NCBI GenBank assembly: GCA_003388555.1
Contig: QQVD01000001.1
Location: 92,501 to 156,500 of the forward strand
Reading direction: 5' to 3'
Length of the DNA stretch: 64,000 nt
Source: Acidobacteriota bacterium
Lineage (GTDB): Bacteria; Acidobacteriota; Thermoanaerobaculia; Multivoradales; Multivoraceae
Within the stretch, counting starts at the first letter, position 1; each line of letters starts with the position of its first letter. The notes beneath the pieces are model-generated. The model worked only from the letters and a program-made list of their open reading frames with translations, searched no databases and was not told the DNA's origin. Shown here piece by piece: positions 8,219 to 17,937 of this stretch. Made by a program: the position numbers and the translations under genes.

Positions 8219-9697
8219 GTGGAAGCGCAGCGCAACACCATCGTCCTGGTCTGCGTCGGCCTGTACCTGCTGCTCTGTGTCGCGGTCGGCCTGTGGGCGA
8301 TGCGGCGCACCCACTCGGCGCGCGACTTCTTCATGGCCGGCCGCGATCTGGGCATCCTCGTCACCGGCCTCGCGGTCTTCTCCAGCACCCTGAGCGGTTT
8401 CGGCTTCGTCGGCGGTCCGGGACTGGTCTACCGCATGGGGACCAGCTCACTGTGGATGGTGGTGTGCTCTTCGATGGGCTTCCTGATCGCCTTCCACCTG
8501 CTCGCCAAGCGCCTGCGGCTGTTCGCCGAGCTGCGCGAATCGATCTCGCTGCCCGACGCGGTGGCGGCGCGCTACCGCAGCGAGCCGGCGCGCTTCCTCA
8601 CGGCGCTGGCCATCCTGCTCGGCGTGATGGGCTACCTGGCCACCCAGATCCTCGCCATGGCGACGGTGCTGCAGGACATCCTGCAGAGATCGTTCGGCCC
8701 GATCGGGATCGAGGCCTGCGTCGCCATGTCGAGCGCCGTGCTGGTCTTCTACTGCGTCACCGGAGGGATCATCGCGTCGGTGTACACAGACCTGGTACAG
8801 GGGTTCGTGATGATGGTCGCCGCGGTGCTGGTCTTCTTCGCCGCCATGTCCGCGGTCGACGGCGGCTTCTCGGGGATGACGCGGCTGCTGCTCGCCGACG
8901 ATCCCGAGTCGATCGGCCCGTGGGGCACCCTGGGCATGGTCGGCTCGTTGTCCTGGTATTTCGTCTTCGCCCTAGGGCTCGCCGGTCAGCCCCACATCAT
9001 CACCAAGATGATGATGACTCGGCGCCTCTCGGACGCGAAACACATCCTGCCGGTCTCGATCGCCGCCTACTCGGTGTCGGCGCTGCTGTGGATCAGCATC
9101 GGACTGGCGATCCGGGCGCTCGTCATCCAAGGCACCCACCCCACCCTCGAGATCTCCGATGCGGCCGCCCCTCAGTTCCTCCAGGGCTATGCCCACCCGC
9201 TGCTCGCCGGAGTGGTCTTCGCCGGGCTCTTTGCGGCCATCATGTCCACCGCCGACAGCTTCCTGAACATCGGTGCCGCAGCGGTGGTGCACGACATCCC
9301 GCGTGCCGTGCGCGGCAAGTCACTGCTGCCGGAGCTGCTCTGGGCGCGCATCGCGACGGTGGTGATCGCGGCCCTGGCCTCGGTTCTCGCGCTGCGCTCC
9401 GGCGAGCTGGTGGCGCTGCTCGGAGCCTTCGGTTGGGGGACGTTCGCCGCGGCGCTGGTGCCCGCGGTGGCGATCGGGTTCAACTGGAAACGTGCCCACG
9501 CCACGGCTGCGAACGTGGCGATCGCCGCGAGCCTGGTGATCAACTTCGGGATCAAGTTCTGGGGCATCGCGCTGCCCTGGGGATTCGACGCTGGGGCCTT
9601 GGCGCTGCTCGTCTCACTGACCCTCTTCTTCGGCCTCTCCTTCCTGCTTCCTCAGCGGCGGCTCGATCCCGACGTCGAGGCCGTCATGGACCTCTGA
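8219..9697 (+). CDS. Sodium:solute symporter family protein
   Basis: A 492-aa inner-membrane transporter of the SSS (PF00474-type) family, with about 13 hydrophobic helices. Family features are the early TM1 stretch ending in ARDFFMAGRDLG, the GFGFVGGPGLVY loop, YCVTGGIIASVYTDLVQG, and the AAIMSTADSFLNIGAAAVVHD region of TM8/9, which carries the Ser/Thr residues of the second sodium site. It should couple Na+ entry to uptake of a small solute (amino acid, carboxylate or sugar), which the sequence does not identify. The start is GTG at 8219. It follows a four-helix membrane protein by 24 bp and converges on the ADOP permease. Confidence 0.92.
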   Translation: MEAQRNTIVLVCVGLYLLLCVAVGLWAMRRTHSARDFFMAGRDLGILVTGLAVFSSTLSGFGFVGGPGLVYRMGTSSLWMVVCSSMGFLIAFHLLAKRLRLFAELRESISLPDAVAARYRSEPARFLTALAILLGVMGYLATQILAMATVLQDILQRSFGPIGIEACVAMSSAVLVFYCVTGGIIASVYTDLVQGFVMMVAAVLVFFAAMSAVDGGFSGMTRLLLADDPESIGPWGTLGMVGSLSWYFVFALGLAGQPHIITKMMMTRRLSDAKHILPVSIAAYSVSALLWISIGLAIRALVIQGTHPTLEISDAAAPQFLQGYAHPLLAGVVFAGLFAAIMSTADSFLNIGAAAVVHDIPRAVRGKSLLPELLWARIATVVIAALASVLALRSGELVALLGAFGWGTFAAALVPAVAIGFNWKRAHATAANVAIAASLVINFGIKFWGIALPWGFDAGALALLVSLTLFFGLSFLLPQRRLDPDVEAVMDL

Positions 9698-9754
9698 CCG
9701 CCGCTCAGAGCCCGGGACGGCCCGATCCGTTGGAGCCCTGGAAGGGCGACCGGA

Positions 9755-12193
9755 TCACTCGTGGCGCAGGGCGGTCACCGGGTCGATGCGAGTCGCCCGC
9801 CGAGCCGGCGCCGCGCAGGCGGCCAGAGCGATCGCCAGGAGCACGCCGGCCAGGGCCAGGTAGGTCAACGGATCGGTTCCCGAGATGCCGTAGAGCAGGC
9901 TGTCGAGGAGTCCCGACAGGCCGAGCGCCGCGAGCAGTCCCAGCAGGATCCCGCTGCCGGCGAGCATCAGGCCGCGTCGCAGGACGTGCCCGACCACCTG
10001 CAATCGAGAAGCCCCGAAGGCGACCCGCACACCGATCTCGGGCACGGTCTGCGCCACGAGATAGGACAGCACCCCGTAGATCCCGATCATCGCCAGCGCC
10101 AACGCCACGCCCGAGAAGGCGCCGAGCAGCAGGGTGTAGAAGCGGCGGTCGCTGCGCTCCGCAGCGAGGCGACTCTCGAGCATTTCGAGGTCGGTGATCG
10201 GCAGATCGGCATCGAGCGACCAGACTGCCTTGCGGACTCCGGGAGCGAGAGCGTCGAGCCCCAGATCGGTGCGCAGCAGCACGGTCATGCGGCGCGAGCG
10301 GAACTGCTCGTGTGGCAGGTAGCTCTCGATCCGCTGCTCACGCTCGAAGCCGTTGCGTTTGGTGTTCGCCACCACGCCCACGATGGTCATCCAGTCGGTG
10401 TCCTCGGCGATCTCGGTGCCGTAGGTGAAGCGCCGCCCGACAGGATCCTGGTCGGCGAAGAAGCGATCGGCGAAGGCCTGGTTGATGACCACCTGGGTCG
10501 GTCCGTCGAGGCGCTCGCTGCCGTCGAACTCGCGACCACCCAGCACCGGCACGCCGAAGGTGCCGAAGTAGCCCGGCATCACCGCGTCGATCGTCACCTC
10601 GATACGCTCCTCGTCGGTCGGTTCCGGACGCCCCTCGATACGGAAGGTGGTCGAGCGAGGGAACTCGGTGAGCAGCACGCCCGTCGTCGCGGTCGCAGCG
10701 TCGACGCCCGGCAGCGCCGCGAGACGCTCGACCAGATCGCGGTAGAAGCCGACCACCTGCTCCGACTCTCCGTACGAGCTGCGTGGCAGCGTCAGACCGA
10801 AGGTCAACGCGTCGCGGTGGCCGAAGCCCGGATCGGTGGCGTCGAGGCGCATCAGGCTGCGGATCATCAGGCCGGCTCCGGCGAGCAGCACCGTGGCCAG
10901 TGCGAGCTCGGCGATGACCAGGGCCGAACGCATCCGGCGACCGCGCACTCCGCCCTGCTGCCCCCGGCCTCCCTCCTTGAGTGCCGAGCCGAAGCGTGCG
11001 CCGGACATCGCGAGAGCCGGAAAGGCGCCGAACAAGAGGCCTGCGAGCAGAGAGACCCCGACGGTGAAGATCAGTGAGACCGGCGACAGCCTCAGGCCCT
11101 CGAGCGGGATCTCGCTCGGCGCGATCTGGGTCAGCAGGCGGAGTGCGGCGAAGCCGACGGCGACTCCGGCGAGCCCGCCGAAGAGCGACAGCAGCACCGA
11201 CTCGGTGAGCATCTGGCGCACCACACGGCCGCGACTCGCGCCCATCGCGGCGCGCACGGCGATCTCGCGTTCGCGATCGGCGGCGCGAGCCAGCAGCAGG
11301 TTGGCGACGTTGGCGATCGCCACCAGCAGGACGAAGCCGACCGCGCCCATGAGCATCCAGACGCCGGTGCGCACTCCGCCGACCAGATGCTCGTGCAGGC
11401 CGACGACGGTCACCCCGAAGCGGCGGTTGAAGTCGGGGAACTCCTGGGCCAGATTGGCCGCGACGCGGCCGAGCTCCGCTTGTAGCGTGTCGAGCTTGCC
11501 GCCAGGCGTCATCCGTCCCACCGTCCACAACCAGAGGCCGCCTCGATTGGCCCTGGTCGCCTCGCTCGGCGCCATCGGCACCCAGAGATCGACCGACGGG
11601 GTGAAGTCCTTGACCCCTTTGGGGAACTCGAACCGCGGCGGCATCACGCCGATGACGGTGCGTGCCTGGCCGTCGAGCTGGATCTGCTGGCCGAGGATCG
11701 AGTCGTCGCCGCCGAAGCGCCGCTCGAACAGGTCGTGGGACAGCACCGCGACGGCGTCGGCGCCCGGCACGTCCTCCGCAGGGCCGATCCACCGACCGTG
11801 CAGCGGCAGTGTGCCGAGCAGCGAGAAGAAGCTCCCTCCGACGCTCGCCCCCTGAAGTCTCTCGGGGTCGCCGTCGCCGGTCAGCGAGAAGCTGCCGCGG
11901 GTGAAGGCCGCGAGATCCTGCAGCGATTCGGCGCCGTCGCGCCACGCCTCGTAGTTCGGGTACGAGGTCAGGTCGAGGGGCCAACCCTGCATCTGGTTGT
12001 CGAGGTAGACCATGACCAGCTGCTCGGGGTCCTCGTACGGAAGCGGTCGTAGCAGCAGCGACTCGAGCACCGAGAAGATGGCGGTGTTGGCGCCGATGCC
12101 GAGGGCGAGCGCGGAGATCGCGGTCAACGCGAACACTGGCCGCTTGCGCAGCGCGCGCCAGCCGAAGCGGAGGTCCTCGAGGAGCGAGAGCAT
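9755..12193 (-). CDS. ADOP-family ABC-type permease (duplicated MacB/FtsX)
   Basis: An 812-aa permease with the N-terminal signature FGWRALRKRPVFALTAISAL and ALGIGANTAIFSVLESLLLRPL, diagnostic of the acidobacterial duplicated orphan permease group. Order: TM1 (about 20-42), a periplasmic MacB-PCD domain (50-240), three helices (about 270-400), a second TM-PCD unit (430-650), then three helices (690-805). No ATPase gene is adjacent, as is usual for orphan ADOPs. By analogy with MacB it may move lipopeptides, lipids or signals across the envelope by mechanotransmission; the partner is unknown. The ATG at 12193 has AAGGAG 8 nt upstream. Confidence 0.93.
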   Translation of the reverse strand: MLSLLEDLRFGWRALRKRPVFALTAISALALGIGANTAIFSVLESLLLRPLPYEDPEQLVMVYLDNQMQGWPLDLTSYPNYEAWRDGAESLQDLAAFTRGSFSLTGDGDPERLQGASVGGSFFSLLGTLPLHGRWIGPAEDVPGADAVAVLSHDLFERRFGGDDSILGQQIQLDGQARTVIGVMPPRFEFPKGVKDFTPSVDLWVPMAPSEATRANRGGLWLWTVGRMTPGGKLDTLQAELGRVAANLAQEFPDFNRRFGVTVVGLHEHLVGGVRTGVWMLMGAVGFVLLVAIANVANLLLARAADREREIAVRAAMGASRGRVVRQMLTESVLLSLFGGLAGVAVGFAALRLLTQIAPSEIPLEGLRLSPVSLIFTVGVSLLAGLLFGAFPALAMSGARFGSALKEGGRGQQGGVRGRRMRSALVIAELALATVLLAGAGLMIRSLMRLDATDPGFGHRDALTFGLTLPRSSYGESEQVVGFYRDLVERLAALPGVDAATATTGVLLTEFPRSTTFRIEGRPEPTDEERIEVTIDAVMPGYFGTFGVPVLGGREFDGSERLDGPTQVVINQAFADRFFADQDPVGRRFTYGTEIAEDTDWMTIVGVVANTKRNGFEREQRIESYLPHEQFRSRRMTVLLRTDLGLDALAPGVRKAVWSLDADLPITDLEMLESRLAAERSDRRFYTLLLGAFSGVALALAMIGIYGVLSYLVAQTVPEIGVRVAFGASRLQVVGHVLRRGLMLAGSGILLGLLAALGLSGLLDSLLYGISGTDPLTYLALAGVLLAIALAACAAPARRATRIDPVTALRHE

Positions 12194-12360
12194 GGGGTTC
12201 TCCTTGACGGAACGGCAGTGTGCTCGTGGCGGAGCCAGCGGTTGGGAGCGGCGATCGTGGGATCTGCCGGAGGATACGCGGCGGCCGCCGAAGCGTTGCA
12301 GCGCCTGCGCGAGCGCCGCGAGGCCTCAGGGCCCGAGGATCGACCTTCGGGAGAGGCGCA

Positions 12361-14508
12361 TCATTCTTCGAGGCGAGGTCCGGCGCCGGCCAGGGTGCGC
12401 AGGGTCAGCGCGGCGAGGCCGACCACGGCGAAGACCACGGCGAGCCAGATCCACGACTCGGGGCGCGACAGCGCGCCGACCAGTCGACGGGTCGGCTGGT
12501 AGGCGGGGTTGTCCTCGAGCGCCGCGGCGGAGGCCTCACCGGCGCGCAGGTTCTGCAGCAGCAGGAGTCGCGCCCTCAGTGCCTCGTAGGTCGGCGCCTC
12601 GAGCTCCGGCTCGCCGAGGAGCAGCTCGTAGTCTCCGCCCGGGGCGATGATCTGCAGCGTCGGCTGGGGCACCAGCAGGCGGACCCCGGTGAACTCGATC
12701 GGGGCGTCGTCGCCGTTCTCCACCACCAGGGCCAGCGAGGTGGCTCGGCTACGCGGCCAGCGCAGGGTGATCGGTGCACCACCCGAGACCAGACGCTGCA
12801 GACGGGTGTCCACCAGGGCCACCTCCTCGCCGCCCCGGCGCCCGACGACGCGCGCCGGGCGGTCGAAGAAGGGCTGGTCGGTGCGTAGCTCGACGCCGAC
12901 GGTGGGCAGCGGGCTCCACGGTGAGTCGAGGGCGTAGGTGGTCGTCGCGTCGCTGTTCTCCACGCGCGGCTCGATCGGCTGGCGCTGCTCTTCGTCGTCG
13001 CGCCAGATCCGATACGGCCACTGGCGGCGCGATTCGTCGATCAGTCGCAGGTCGCCGAGGTCATCCCGCAGCACGCTGAGGTCGCCGGGGCCGAGGCTCA
13101 GCTCGCTGAGGCCGTCGGGGGAGTTCACGATCGTCAGCAATCGGCGATGGCTGAAGCGGGACGGATCGACCTCAGACCCCGGGCGCAGCAGCGGTTCCAG
13201 CTGGGGGCGGTCCTCGAAGCGGGGGTTGCGCCGCAGCTCACGCAGCTCGGCCGACGGCAGCTCCTCGATGAGCAGCGCCGTCACCTCGGCCTCGGCTCCA
13301 CCGAACTGGTCGCCGAGGGCCCCCGCAGGATCGCGCTGCAGGCGCTGCGAGAGCTCGGCGAGCCCCCCGCTCGGCGCGCGCGCCCGGTTGCCGCCGACCA
13401 GGAGCTCGAGCGAGTCGGCCGCCTGCGGCCACGGGAAGAGCACGCTGGGCGGGCGAACGACCGCCTCGAGCTCGAGCGAGAAGGGGATCTCGCCCGACTC
13501 GAGCTCGAGCTCCAGCTCGGCGCCGCGCGGTGTGCGATGGTGCAGTGGCACGATCGTCTCCTCGCCGATCTCGCCGGCGCGGAAGAGCGTGCCTTCGGCG
13601 AGCAGCGAGCGGGTGCCGTCGAGCTGGACGTCCCAGAGACGGAAGAGGGAGCGCACCAGGGCCGTGTCGCTGCGCAGCACCAGGGCCTCCGGAAGCAGGG
13701 CGGCAGGGCGCTGGAAGCGGGCCTCCGTCCCGGGCAGGCGCCGCAGCGGGATGCGCCGCGTCGAGGCCGGATCGGCGAGCGGGGCGCGCCGCTCCCAGAA
13801 CCAGCTCGGCGCCAGCTCCTCGCCCGGTCCCTCGAGGCGGATGCGCACATCGGCCGCCCCCGGATCCGAGACCGCCAGGGAGAGCGACTCGCGGATCGGA
13901 TCCTGCAGGCGGAACAACGATCCCGAACCTATCTGGCGGTCGGCGACGGACTCCTCGACGCCCGCTCCAGGCTCCGCTCGCGCGAAGACCCGCACCGTGC
14001 GGGCGAAGCGCCTGGTGTCGACGCGGGCGACCAGCAGCCAGCCGTCGTCGTCGCCCGGCGGCGGCGATTCGATCACCATCGTCTCGACGTTGCGCGCCGC
14101 ATCGGGCCCCTCGCCGGTGCCCGGCTCGGTGCGCCGGTTCTCGAACGCCAGCAGCCGGGCCGGATAGCGCGTCGCCAGTTCGACCTGCCGTCGACGGCCG
14201 TCGATCACGAAGGGGACCTGTGTTTCGTTCGCGAGCAGCCGCAGGTCGGCCAGGTCGGGGGCAGCGACCGCCAGGACCTCCGGGGTCAACTGCAGCCGCA
14301 CCATCGAGCCGCTGGCGACGCTCTCGCCTGCCGCGCCCGGCTCGATGCGAGCGGTGTGGGTGAAGAGCGCTCGCAGGTCGCCGGCGTCGCTCTGTCCGGC
14401 GGCTCCCCCAGGCGAGAGGACGAAACCACCGATCAGGGCTGACGTGCCCACCCAGCGGAGGAGAGCGATCGTCGGTTGACTGGCTCGGTCGCACACCGCC
14501 TGGGTCAT
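12361..14508 (-). CDS. DUF3999 family exported protein
   Basis: A 715-aa protein with an N-terminal signal segment (about 15-40), a long beta-rich periplasmic portion, and one C-terminal helix (about 683-703, SWIWLAVVFAVVGLAALTL) that anchors it in the inner membrane. Sequence and context match the DUF3999 family, whose members typically sit beside DUF2339 genes, as here. The function is unknown; a carbohydrate-binding or envelope-related role has been assumed from the beta-sandwich look. The ATG overlaps the DUF2339 stop (ATGA at 14505-14508), suggesting coupled translation from one message. Confidence 0.8.
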   Translation of the reverse strand: MTQAVCDRASQPTIALLRWVGTSALIGGFVLSPGGAAGQSDAGDLRALFTHTARIEPGAAGESVASGSMVRLQLTPEVLAVAAPDLADLRLLANETQVPFVIDGRRRQVELATRYPARLLAFENRRTEPGTGEGPDAARNVETMVIESPPPGDDDGWLLVARVDTRRFARTVRVFARAEPGAGVEESVADRQIGSGSLFRLQDPIRESLSLAVSDPGAADVRIRLEGPGEELAPSWFWERRAPLADPASTRRIPLRRLPGTEARFQRPAALLPEALVLRSDTALVRSLFRLWDVQLDGTRSLLAEGTLFRAGEIGEETIVPLHHRTPRGAELELELESGEIPFSLELEAVVRPPSVLFPWPQAADSLELLVGGNRARAPSGGLAELSQRLQRDPAGALGDQFGGAEAEVTALLIEELPSAELRELRRNPRFEDRPQLEPLLRPGSEVDPSRFSHRRLLTIVNSPDGLSELSLGPGDLSVLRDDLGDLRLIDESRRQWPYRIWRDDEEQRQPIEPRVENSDATTTYALDSPWSPLPTVGVELRTDQPFFDRPARVVGRRGGEEVALVDTRLQRLVSGGAPITLRWPRSRATSLALVVENGDDAPIEFTGVRLLVPQPTLQIIAPGGDYELLLGEPELEAPTYEALRARLLLLQNLRAGEASAAALEDNPAYQPTRRLVGALSRPESWIWLAVVFAVVGLAALTLRTLAGAGPRLEE

Positions 14509-17500
14509 CCGTCACCTCTCGAATCGCCGCTCGATCTCGCCGCGCCTCCATCCGTGGCGTCGCTCCCCCGGGCGCCACTCCGCCCGCCGTCGTCACGCTT
14601 GAAGACGAAGCGCTGGTAGAGGAGCGAGACCAGGATCAGCGCCGCAGCCACACCGAGCAGTGAGAACACCCGGAACAGACCACGGAGTTCCCCGAGGTCG
14701 TAGAAGAAGACCTTGGCGAGTGCCGCGAGGAGCACCGCCAGGGACGCCCAACGCAGGGCACGTCCCCTGCGCATCAGGCCGATCACCAGCAGAGCGAGGC
14801 CGTATGCGGCCCACAGGCAGCTCAAGGTGACGTCGCGCAGTGGTTCACGCTCGAGCTCGATCTCGAGCCCGCGGCCGGCGGCGAAAGCGTCGAAGGTCGT
14901 CAGGTTGATCCAGACGAAGACCATCACCACCGCCGCGCCGCCGAGCGCGGCGGCGAGCCAGGCGCGCCGCCGTCCGGCGTTGGAAGCGAGCGGACTCTCC
15001 CAGTCGCGCAGCCGCTCGACCTCTCGCGGAAGCAGCAGTCGGCGGGCGTAGAGGAACGCCGCCACCGGCACCAGATACGTGTAGAGCAGCCAGTTGACCA
15101 CCGGCAGTCCGAACGGTGCGCGCGGCGCGTGGTAGTCGAGCACCGCGGGGTTGAGCACCAGGCGAGCGAAGGCCGCGGCGGCCAGCGCCGCGGCGAAGAC
15201 CTTGAGGCCGGCATGATCGATGCGGGCCCAGATCATCAGCACCGCCGCGGCCTGCAGCGCCCAGCCGACGGTGATCCACTCGCGGTCCAGCTGCAGCGGG
15301 ATCGCCAGCGCCACCAGAGAGAGGGCCGAGGCCGCGTACCAGGCCAGGGCGTCGCTGCGCCAAGGGGCGTCGGCGCGGCGAGCGGTTCGTGCCATTGCCA
15401 GGCTGCAGACGGCGCCGAGGAAGAGGGGCACCGTCGCCGGCGCCGGCCAGTCGAGGAGCCAACGCCAGTGGGCCAGCATCGGCGGCATCCACAACCAGGG
15501 CACGAACGCCGCGAAACGCGTCGCCGCCAGCCGCTCGCCGAGCCCCGTAGACCCCTTGCCCCGTGGCGCGAAGAGCGGCCACATCGTCCACACCGTCACC
15601 GTCACGGCCAGGCTCACCAGCTCGAGCACGGACTGCCCCGGTATCGCAGAGGTGAACCAGTGCGTTGCTGCGTTGGCGACGACGGCAGCGATCCAGAGCC
15701 AGACCGCTCCCGCCCACGTGGCGGCGAGAGCGGCGGTGAGGGTGATCGCGCTGGCGAGACCGAGCGTGAAGAGCGGCTGCAGTCCGCGCGTCGGTCCCAA
15801 CGCCAGCACCTGCGCGACCGCGCATGCGGTGACGGTCAGGGGAACGGTGAGAGTCAACGGGAAGCGGCGGGATCCCGCTCCGGGCTCCTCGCCCCCGGCC
15901 GTATCGAGTGGACGCCGTAACGCCCAGGCGCAGAGCGCGACGGCGAGCGCCAGGCCGCAGGCGGCCACCAGCGGCCGCTCGGCGTCGCTGACCGGGGAAC
16001 GCACCAGGCCACCCGCCAGCAGCGCTCCCAGAGCGGCGCCGGCGACTGGCCCGAGGAGAGGCCTCTGCCGCGACAGACGCAGCAGTCCGCCGCAGAGCGC
16101 GGTGGCGCCGGCGAGCACGGCCAGGAAGGCGAGGTCGGCACGGATCCAAACCGCCAACGCGGCGAGCAGCAGCAAGCCGGCCGCGAGCAGGGCGCCGCTC
16201 CGGCTCTCGAGTCCGCTTTCGCGTCCCGACCGCCTGCGCCGCAGGCCCAGCAAGACGTGCGGCAGCGGTAGCAGCAGTGCCACGCCGACGATCGCCCAAC
16301 TCCTCCAGCCGCCGGCGAATGACAGCGAGGTCGCGCTCGGCAGGCGGAGAAGCATCGCCAGACCGATCCCGAGGGTGGCGGCGCTCGCGGCCGGCGCCAA
16401 CGCCTCGAGGCGATGGGCCCGTGCCGCGATCAGGGAGGCGGCTCCGAGCAGCAGCAGGACGACCGCGAGGGGTGTGGCGGAGCGATCGAGATCGGCCTGC
16501 AGGGCGAAGTAGAGGCCGAACAGGAGCGGCGAGAGCAGCGCTCCGAGCTGCACGCCGGCCGCAGCGCCGGTTCTGGCAGCCCCGGACTCCTCGCCCCGTC
16601 GTCGCAGCAGGCCGGCGATGAAGAAGACAGCGGCGATCAGCAGCAGCAGCGACAGCGCCAGACCGACGTCGGCCACGCCGTCTCCGGCGACGATCCAGGC
16701 GAGCTGGTACAGGAGTGTCGCGACCAGCCCGATTGGCGGCAGGAAGGCCCAGCCGCGGCGCGCCGCGATCCACAGGCAGGCGGCGTTGAGCGCTGCCAGG
16801 TAGACGAAGAGCTGTACCGGGCGATCGCTCTCGGCGCCGGTCATCAACGGGGTCGCGAAACCGCCGAGCAGACCGAGCAGCGCGATCACCCGCGAGCGGT
16901 GGCGCAGCGACAGCGCTCCGCCGCAGACGGTGCAGAGCACGAAGAGCAGCGCCGCGGTGGCGTCGCCGATCATCTGGTAGAGGTTGCGCGCCGCCCAGGT
17001 GGCGGCGAAGAGGCAGACGAGGCCGGCCCCGGCGAGCGCGTTGGCGGCGTAGGGGAAGCCTCCTGCACGCCGACGCAGCGCCTCGCCAGCGGCCACCAGC
17101 AGCACGCCGGAGACGAGACCAGCGGCCACCCGCACCGCCGGCGAGACCAGGCCCTGCTCGATGCCGATCCGCACCAGGTAGATCCCCGCCAGGGCGAGTG
17201 CGATACCGCCGACCAGCGCGGCGCCGCGCACGCCGATCCACTGTTCCCAGTCGATCCTGGGACGACGAGGCACTGGCTCCGCGGTGCTCGGCGGGGCGTC
17301 GCTGGGCGGCGGGGCCGCAGCGCTCGTGTCGCCGACGGCGTCCGCGGCCTCGGTGGCTGCCCGCGGCTGGGCTGCGGCCGCTCCGGCGCTCGGAGCCGCG
17401 GCGCCCGCTTCCGGCGCAGCGGCCGCAGCGCTCGTGTCGAGTGACGGAGGGGTGGTCTCGAAGGGCTCGTCGACCGGAGCCGACGGTGGAGATTCCCCGA

Positions 17501-17708
17501 TCGCCGCGGTGCTAGCCTCTTCGGTGGAGCGTGGCGACTCGTCCGGAGCGGTCACGCGGGCGACCCGGAGCTCCAGCACTTCGGCCTCGAGCCGTGCCAG
17601 CCGCGACTCGAGACGCCCCACTGCGAGCGCCCTCGTGAGCAGCCAGACGAAGACCGCCAGGAGGGCCGTGACGGTGACCAGACCGGCGAGGCAGCCGAGT
17701 GTTTCCAT
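14505..17708 (-). CDS. DUF2339 polytopic membrane protein
   Basis: A 1067-aa membrane protein. It opens with one TM (about 5-25), then a short coiled coil (RLESRLARLEAEVLELR), then an Ala/Pro-rich linker (about 60-155). More than twenty hydrophobic helices fill the rest, starting with the motif DWEQWIGVRGAALVGGIALALAG that marks DUF2339. The role is unknown. The start at ATG 17708 was chosen because it directly precedes the first TM; the open frame runs further upstream only as an antisense shadow of the M1 peptidase leader. It is the first gene of a two-gene unit with DUF3999. Confidence 0.88.
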   Translation of the reverse strand: METLGCLAGLVTVTALLAVFVWLLTRALAVGRLESRLARLEAEVLELRVARVTAPDESPRSTEEASTAAIGESPPSAPVDEPFETTPPSLDTSAAAAAPEAGAAAPSAGAAAAQPRAATEAADAVGDTSAAAPPPSDAPPSTAEPVPRRPRIDWEQWIGVRGAALVGGIALALAGIYLVRIGIEQGLVSPAVRVAAGLVSGVLLVAAGEALRRRAGGFPYAANALAGAGLVCLFAATWAARNLYQMIGDATAALLFVLCTVCGGALSLRHRSRVIALLGLLGGFATPLMTGAESDRPVQLFVYLAALNAACLWIAARRGWAFLPPIGLVATLLYQLAWIVAGDGVADVGLALSLLLLIAAVFFIAGLLRRRGEESGAARTGAAAGVQLGALLSPLLFGLYFALQADLDRSATPLAVVLLLLGAASLIAARAHRLEALAPAASAATLGIGLAMLLRLPSATSLSFAGGWRSWAIVGVALLLPLPHVLLGLRRRRSGRESGLESRSGALLAAGLLLLAALAVWIRADLAFLAVLAGATALCGGLLRLSRQRPLLGPVAGAALGALLAGGLVRSPVSDAERPLVAACGLALAVALCAWALRRPLDTAGGEEPGAGSRRFPLTLTVPLTVTACAVAQVLALGPTRGLQPLFTLGLASAITLTAALAATWAGAVWLWIAAVVANAATHWFTSAIPGQSVLELVSLAVTVTVWTMWPLFAPRGKGSTGLGERLAATRFAAFVPWLWMPPMLAHWRWLLDWPAPATVPLFLGAVCSLAMARTARRADAPWRSDALAWYAASALSLVALAIPLQLDREWITVGWALQAAAVLMIWARIDHAGLKVFAAALAAAAFARLVLNPAVLDYHAPRAPFGLPVVNWLLYTYLVPVAAFLYARRLLLPREVERLRDWESPLASNAGRRRAWLAAALGGAAVVMVFVWINLTTFDAFAAGRGLEIELEREPLRDVTLSCLWAAYGLALLVIGLMRRGRALRWASLAVLLAALAKVFFYDLGELRGLFRVFSLLGVAAALILVSLLYQRFVFKRDDGGRSGARGSDATDGGAARSSGDSRGDG

Positions 17709-17937
17709 GGGGTTGGGGCGGTCGGGCGGGCCCCGGCGTCCGGCTCGGTGGAAGCGCTCGGACGCCGTTCCGGCTGCGACGCCCGGGGTGTGGCGGCGCG
17801 GCGATCGCCGTTCGGGTCGAGGACTCTCTTCGCCAGGGGCTCGCTGGAGCGTAGCGCAAGGGAGATGCCGGATCGCGCCGGAGATCGAGCCGCCGTGCCC
17901 CGCCGAGTCCGAAGCGGCCGCGACGAAGGTCGCGCTC

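Noticed and set aside
7555-10197. 880-aa plus-strand frame
   Set aside because: It overlaps the symporter in another frame and shows no plausible motif.
12938-14442. Long plus-strand frames over the DUF3999 gene
   Set aside because: Ser/Arg-rich or Gln/Arg-rich, no domain; the minus-strand DUF3999 protein is well supported.
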